8,578 nt of DNA. Source: Chitinophaga pinensis (GTDB lineage Bacteria > Bacteroidota > Bacteroidia > Flavobacteriales > Flavobacteriaceae). This document shows, one piece after another, positions 5,835 through 8,578 of this stretch. The notes below the pieces were generated by a model. The model was given only the letters and a program-made list of their open reading frames with translations, had not been told where the DNA came from and did not search any database. The DNA lies in NCBI GenBank assembly GCA_943324925.2, contig CALPNL020000079.1, positions 1 to 8,578 of the forward strand, given 5' to 3'. Position numbers and translations under genes: made by a program. Positions within the stretch are counted from its first letter, which is position 1, and every line of letters starts with the position of its first letter.

Positions 5835-6491
5835 TTATTCAATCACCATTTCGGGAATTTCTCCTTCAATTATTAAATCGGCTTCGGTGGCCTCAATAAT
5901 GTGCTCTACAGAAACCCCTGGAGCTCTCTCCAAAAGTTTAAATCCTTTTGGGGTAATTTCTAAAACCGCCAATTCAGTTACTACTTTTTTAACGCAACCA
6001 ACTCCTGTTAATGGCAACGTACATTTTTTAAGAATTTTGCTTTCTCCTGCTTTGTTAACGTGCATCATCGCCACAATAATATTATCGGCAGAGGCCACTA
6101 AATCCATCGCACCACCCATTCCTTTAACCATTTTACCAGGAATTTTCCAATTGGCAATATCACCATTTTCAGAAACTTCCATGGCGCCCAAAATCGTCAA
6201 ATCGACATGTTGCCCACGTATCATTCCGAAACTCATTCCGGAGTCAAAAAAACTCGCTCCAGCTAAGGTGGTAATCGTTTGCTTTCCAGCATTAATTACA
6301 TCGGCATCTTCTTCGCCTTCAAATGGAAAAGGCCCCATTCCTAAAACGCCATTCTCACTTTGAAATTCTACCGAAATGTCTTTTCTAACGTAATTGGCTA
6401 CAAGGGTGGGAATTCCAATACCGAGGTTCACGAAATAGTTATTTTTAACTTCTTTTGCAATTCGTTTTGCGATATCTTCTTTTGTTAACAT
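5835..6491 (-). CDS. scoB: 3-oxoacid CoA-transferase subunit B
   Basis: This is a 218-residue beta subunit, the normal length. It transfers CoA between succinyl-CoA and an acetoacetate-type 3-oxoacid, in the cytoplasm, as a complex with subunit A; it serves ketone-body and short-chain acid use. FQSENGVLG (residues 43-51) matches the family I CoA-transferase signature 2, and Glu46 is the residue expected to form the glutamyl-CoA intermediate. NLGIGIPTLVANYV near the N-terminus, MGGAMDLV and a LTGVGCVKKVVTELAV stretch are all standard for ScoB. The exact acid accepted (acetoacetate, butyrate or other) cannot be read from sequence. It follows scoA with a 57-base gap and ends facing the barrel gene across a shared hairpin. 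Confidence 0.95.
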   Translation of the reverse strand: MLTKEDIAKRIAKEVKNNYFVNLGIGIPTLVANYVRKDISVEFQSENGVLGMGPFPFEGEEDADVINAGKQTITTLAGASFFDSGMSFGMIRGQHVDLTILGAMEVSENGDIANWKIPGKMVKGMGGAMDLVASADNIIVAMMHVNKAGESKILKKCTLPLTGVGCVKKVVTELAVLEITPKGFKLLERAPGVSVEHIIEATEADLIIEGEIPEMVIE

Positions 6492-6500
6492 GTTAATTTA

Positions 6501-6532
6501 TTTGATGATTTGAAAATTTGATGATTTGAAAA
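6501..6532. repeat. Perfect 2 x 16-bp tandem repeat in the scoA-scoB gap
   Basis: TTTGATGATTTGAAAA occurs twice back to back (6501-6516 and 6517-6532), filling most of the 57-base gap between scoA and scoB. A diverged further copy may extend into TTTTCAAATT at 6541-6550 (opposite direction). Such TTTGAAAA-type spacer repeats expand by replication slippage. It changes no coding sequence and is not an obvious regulatory site. Confidence 0.85.
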
Positions 6533-6548
6533 TGGGATAATTTTCAAA

Positions 6549-7247
6549 TTATTTCTGTCTCACGGTGCGTTGTTCAATTCTCTTTTCATATTTTTCTCCT
6601 TGGAAAATGCGTTGAACGAATATCCCTGGAATATGAATTTGGTTGGGATCTAGTGATCCCGCTTCTACCAATTCTTCTACTTCAGCCACTGTAATTTTTG
6701 CTGCTCCCGCCATACAAGGGTTGAAATTTCTGGCAGTCCCTTTAAAAATTAAGTTTCCTGCAGTATCGCCTTTCCACGCTTTTACAATTGCAAAATCGGC
6801 TTTAAAGGCATGTTCCATAACGTGCATTTTCCCATTAAATTCTCGGGTTTCTTTCCCTACAGCGACTTCAGTTCCAAAACCAGCTGGAGTATAAAACGCT
6901 GGAATTCCCGCTTGAGCAGCGCGACATCTTTCGGCAAGTGTTCCTTGAGGAATTAATTCTACCTCTAATTCGCCAGATAACATTTGACGTTCAAATTCGG
7001 CGTTTTCACCAACATATGAAGAGATCATTTTTTTGATTTGCTTTTTTTGTAACAGTAAACCGAGTCCAAAATCATCAACACCGGCATTATTAGAAATACA
7101 GGTTAGGTTGTGATTCCCTTTTTTTACTAATTCGGCAATGGAATTTTCAGGAATTCCACACAATCCGAAACCACCTAGCATTATAGTCATTCCGTTTTCA
7201 ACACCATTTAGGGCTTCTTGAACGGTAGGTACTTTTTTATTAATCAT
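6549..7247 (-). CDS. scoA: 3-oxoacid CoA-transferase subunit A
   Basis: This is the alpha subunit, partner of scoB, and the first gene of the two-gene operon. From the ATG at 7247 it is 232 residues, the usual length. NGMTIMLGGFGLCGIP (residues 18-33) matches the family I CoA-transferase signature 1. ISNNAGVDDFGLGLLL, PQGTLAER, FYTPAGFGTEVAVGKE and ARNFNPCMAGAAKITVAEVEELVE are all normal for ScoA. The frame stays open upstream to an ATG at 7301, but the extra 18 residues are unlike any ScoA N-terminus and a promoter element falls inside them (7278-7285), so 7247 is the better start. Confidence 0.95.
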   Translation of the reverse strand: MINKKVPTVQEALNGVENGMTIMLGGFGLCGIPENSIAELVKKGNHNLTCISNNAGVDDFGLGLLLQKKQIKKMISSYVGENAEFERQMLSGELEVELIPQGTLAERCRAAQAGIPAFYTPAGFGTEVAVGKETREFNGKMHVMEHAFKADFAIVKAWKGDTAGNLIFKGTARNFNPCMAGAAKITVAEVEELVEAGSLDPNQIHIPGIFVQRIFQGEKYEKRIEQRTVRQK

Positions 7248-7277
7248 TGTTCGTGTATTCTTAGTTTTTCTTAACTT

Positions 7278-7285
7278 CAAAAATA
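7278..7285 (-). promoter_or_regulatory. scoA: Putative -7 promoter element of scoAB
   Basis: On the minus strand this reads TATTTTTG, an exact match to the Bacteroidetes -7 consensus TAnnTTTG. A transcript starting about 7 bases further on would have a leader of roughly 24 bases before the scoA ATG. The -33 TTG is not well placed (13 bases away). The position argues against the longer scoA start at 7301. Confidence 0.5.
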
Positions 7286-7326
7286 ACGAATTATTAATCA
7301 ATTTTTCATCATTTCCTATAAAATAA

Positions 7327-7363
7327 GTAGCCTCAAAATCACCAATTCTGATTTTGAGGCTAC
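7327..7363 (-). terminator. Hairpin terminator of the penicillin-binding protein gene
   Basis: A perfect 15-bp stem, GTAGCCTCAAAATCA (7327-7341) and TGATTTTGAGGCTAC (7349-7363), has a 7-base loop. On the minus strand it is followed by TTATTTTAT, a moderate U-rich tail. It lies 115 bases beyond the PBP stop codon and 42 bases upstream of the scoAB promoter element, so it separates the two transcription units. Confidence 0.8.
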
Positions 7364-7402
7364 GTTTATTTATACTTTAATTTTCAATTCACTCTAATTC
7401 CT

Positions 7403-7468
7403 AGCCTGGATGGCAGTGGAAATCCCACACCTTTTGTGTGGATTGCAACGTACAGCCAGAATAGCTCC
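7403..7468. repeat. Second structured intergenic repeat, downstream of the PBP gene
   Basis: The block reads AGCCTGGATGGCAGTGGAA, then a hairpin, then TTGCAACGTACAGCCAGAAT and AGCT. The hairpin pairs AATCCCACAC (7421-7430) with GTGTGGATT (7436-7444) around CTTTT, 9 bp with one bulged C. An outer pair CTGG (7406-7409) / CCAG (7456-7459) may close it. I recall this sort of element (conserved ends around a variable hairpin) as common in Flavobacterium intergenic regions, but did not search. It shares GCAGTGGAA (7413-7421) with the reverse strand of the repeat at 422-534. Confidence 0.55.
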
Positions 7469-7477
7469 AAAAAAAAC

Positions 7478-8578
7478 TTACAAACTAAATTCGTCTGTAT
7501 TTTGTTCGGTTTCGGTAGAATCTTTCTTGACTGGTGGCGACCAACAATCGACTTTTATGTTTAGATTATCTGGTCTTTCAAAGTCTTCTTTTGAAAGTGT
7601 TAGCGTTTCGTCGGCGTAACATTTTTTCATCATTAAGCCCCAAATTGGTAATGCTGCTACGGCTCCTTGTCCGTAGGTAATGCTTTTAAAACGGGCAGAA
7701 CGGTCTTCACAACCTACCCAAACACCGGTTACTAAATTGGGCACCATTCCCATAAACCAACCGTCAGATTGATTTTGTGTGGTTCCTGTTTTTCCTGCAA
7801 TTGGGTTAGTAAATACATACGGATAACCGGTAACTCTGTTGTAACCGTTTCCTCCGCCTTGGGTTCTTAATCGAGATCCTGAGCCTTCTTCGGTTACTCC
7901 TTCCAATAATTTTATAACCGCAAAAGCCACGTCTTTATTCAATACATCGTGTGATTCTGGAATTGGTTCGTAAAGGACCACCCCGTTTTTATCTTCTATT
8001 CTGGTGATGAACTGCGGTTTTATATAAACCCCTTGATTGGCAAAAGTGCTGTAGGCGGCAACCATATCTTGAACGGTAATATCTACGGCTCCTAATGCAA
8101 TTGATGGTTGTAAAGGAATTTCTGATTTTATTCCTAGTTTATGTGCTAATTCAACCACAGCTTCTGGACCAACTTTGTCCATTAATTTTGCCGAAACGGT
8201 GTTGATGGAGTTGGCCAATGCCTTTTTTAAGGTTACCATTCCACGGTATTTATTATCGGAATTGGAAGGCGTCCAAGTTTCTGTAACGTGGTGACGACCA
8301 ACAGGAATTGTAAATGGCGAGTCGATTATGGAGTCGCAAGGAGACATATTTAATTGCTCGATTGCTGTTGCATAAACGAAAGGTTTAAAGGTAGAACCCA
8401 CTTGTCGTGCCCCTTGACCTACGTGATCGTATTGAAAATATTTATAGTTTATTCCTCCAACCCACGCTTTCACATGTCCGGTTTGCGGTTCCATCGACAT
8501 CAATCCCGTTTGAAGGAAATGTTTGTAATAACGAATAGAATCTGAAGGCGTCATTATGGTATCGCGTTCTCCTTTCCA
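7478..8578 (-). CDS. mrcA: Class A penicillin-binding protein (PBP1A-like), C-terminal transpeptidase part
   Basis: The frame runs in from the window edge (first residues WKGERDTIM) and ends at the TAA at 7478-7480, giving 366 residues; an internal ATG at 8554 is not the true start. All three transpeptidase motifs are intact: STFK (residues 62-65, nucleophile Ser62), SIN (124-126) and KTG (263-265, in GKTGTTQNQSDGWFMG). The protein cross-links peptidoglycan in the periplasm and, in the full-length form, would also carry a glycosyltransferase domain and membrane anchor, which lie outside the window. The order MEPQTGHVKAWVGG, then STFKPF, is that of PBP1A. The C-terminus ends in an acidic, Lys/Glu/Thr-rich tail. 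It is followed by an interspersed repeat and a hairpin terminator. The gene symbol is the usual one for this family rather than proven orthology. Confidence 0.94.
   Translation of the reverse strand, partial: WKGERDTIMTPSDSIRYYKHFLQTGLMSMEPQTGHVKAWVGGINYKYFQYDHVGQGARQVGSTFKPFVYATAIEQLNMSPCDSIIDSPFTIPVGRHHVTETWTPSNSDNKYRGMVTLKKALANSINTVSAKLMDKVGPEAVVELAHKLGIKSEIPLQPSIALGAVDITVQDMVAAYSTFANQGVYIKPQFITRIEDKNGVVLYEPIPESHDVLNKDVAFAVIKLLEGVTEEGSGSRLRTQGGGNGYNRVTGYPYVFTNPIAGKTGTTQNQSDGWFMGMVPNLVTGVWVGCEDRSARFKSITYGQGAVAALPIWGLMMKKCYADETLTLSKEDFERPDNLNIKVDCWSPPVKKDSTETEQNTDEFSL

Noticed and set aside
5887..6363. 158-codon open frame on the plus strand
   Set aside because: It lies entirely inside scoB on the opposite strand, and scoB carries both family length and the catalytic signature.
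6501..6532. CRISPR-like repeat
   Set aside because: Only two copies back to back with no spacer between them; it is a plain tandem duplication.
6643..6894. 83-codon open frame on the plus strand
   Set aside because: Shadow of scoA, which has clear family motifs on the other strand.
7410..7619. 69-codon open frame on the plus strand
   Set aside because: It starts inside the intergenic repeat and then runs antisense to the end of the penicillin-binding protein gene. No start signal or family resemblance.

Overview
The window looks like a piece of a Flavobacteriaceae chromosome, most likely Flavobacterium or a close relative. The reasons are AT-rich coding sequence, GLPGLI-family secreted proteins, a Bacteroidetes-type asparaginyl-tRNA synthetase N-terminus, TAnnTTTG-type -7 promoter elements, almost no Shine-Dalgarno sequences, and intergenic palindromic repeats of a style I recall from Flavobacterium genomes (recollection, not searched).

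Layout. Minus strand 1-297 is the start of asnS, cut by the window edge. 298-1023 is a 0.7 kb stretch without a convincing gene; it holds an asnS promoter element, a ~110 bp structured repeat, a perfect 33-bp palindrome, a very small leader-like ORF with a strong ribosome binding site, and a short possible relic of a coding region. 1024-5785 on the plus strand is the accessory part: a 109-aa small secreted protein, a strong intrinsic terminator, two tandem paralogous GLPGLI-family secreted proteins, and an 889-aa outer-membrane beta-barrel of the TonB-dependent-receptor type. The last GLPGLI gene and the barrel gene overlap. Minus strand 5835-7247 is scoB-scoA order on the map (transcribed scoA then scoB), the two subunits of a 3-oxoacid CoA-transferase. 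Minus strand 7478-8578 is the C-terminal transpeptidase part of a class A penicillin-binding protein, cut at the window edge.

How it fits together. asnS, scoAB and the PBP are ordinary housekeeping genes. The interesting block is 1024-5785: all four proteins carry export signals, so the products should act in the periplasm or outer membrane. The arrangement (short abundant secreted protein, terminator that would let only some transcription through, then GLPGLI proteins and an outer-membrane barrel) suggests a small exported polypeptide with its own envelope machinery. The function is unknown, and nothing in the sequence names a substrate. The block is visibly more AT-rich than the flanking genes and is bracketed by two related palindromes (538-570 and 5786-5818), consistent with a mobile or variable locus.
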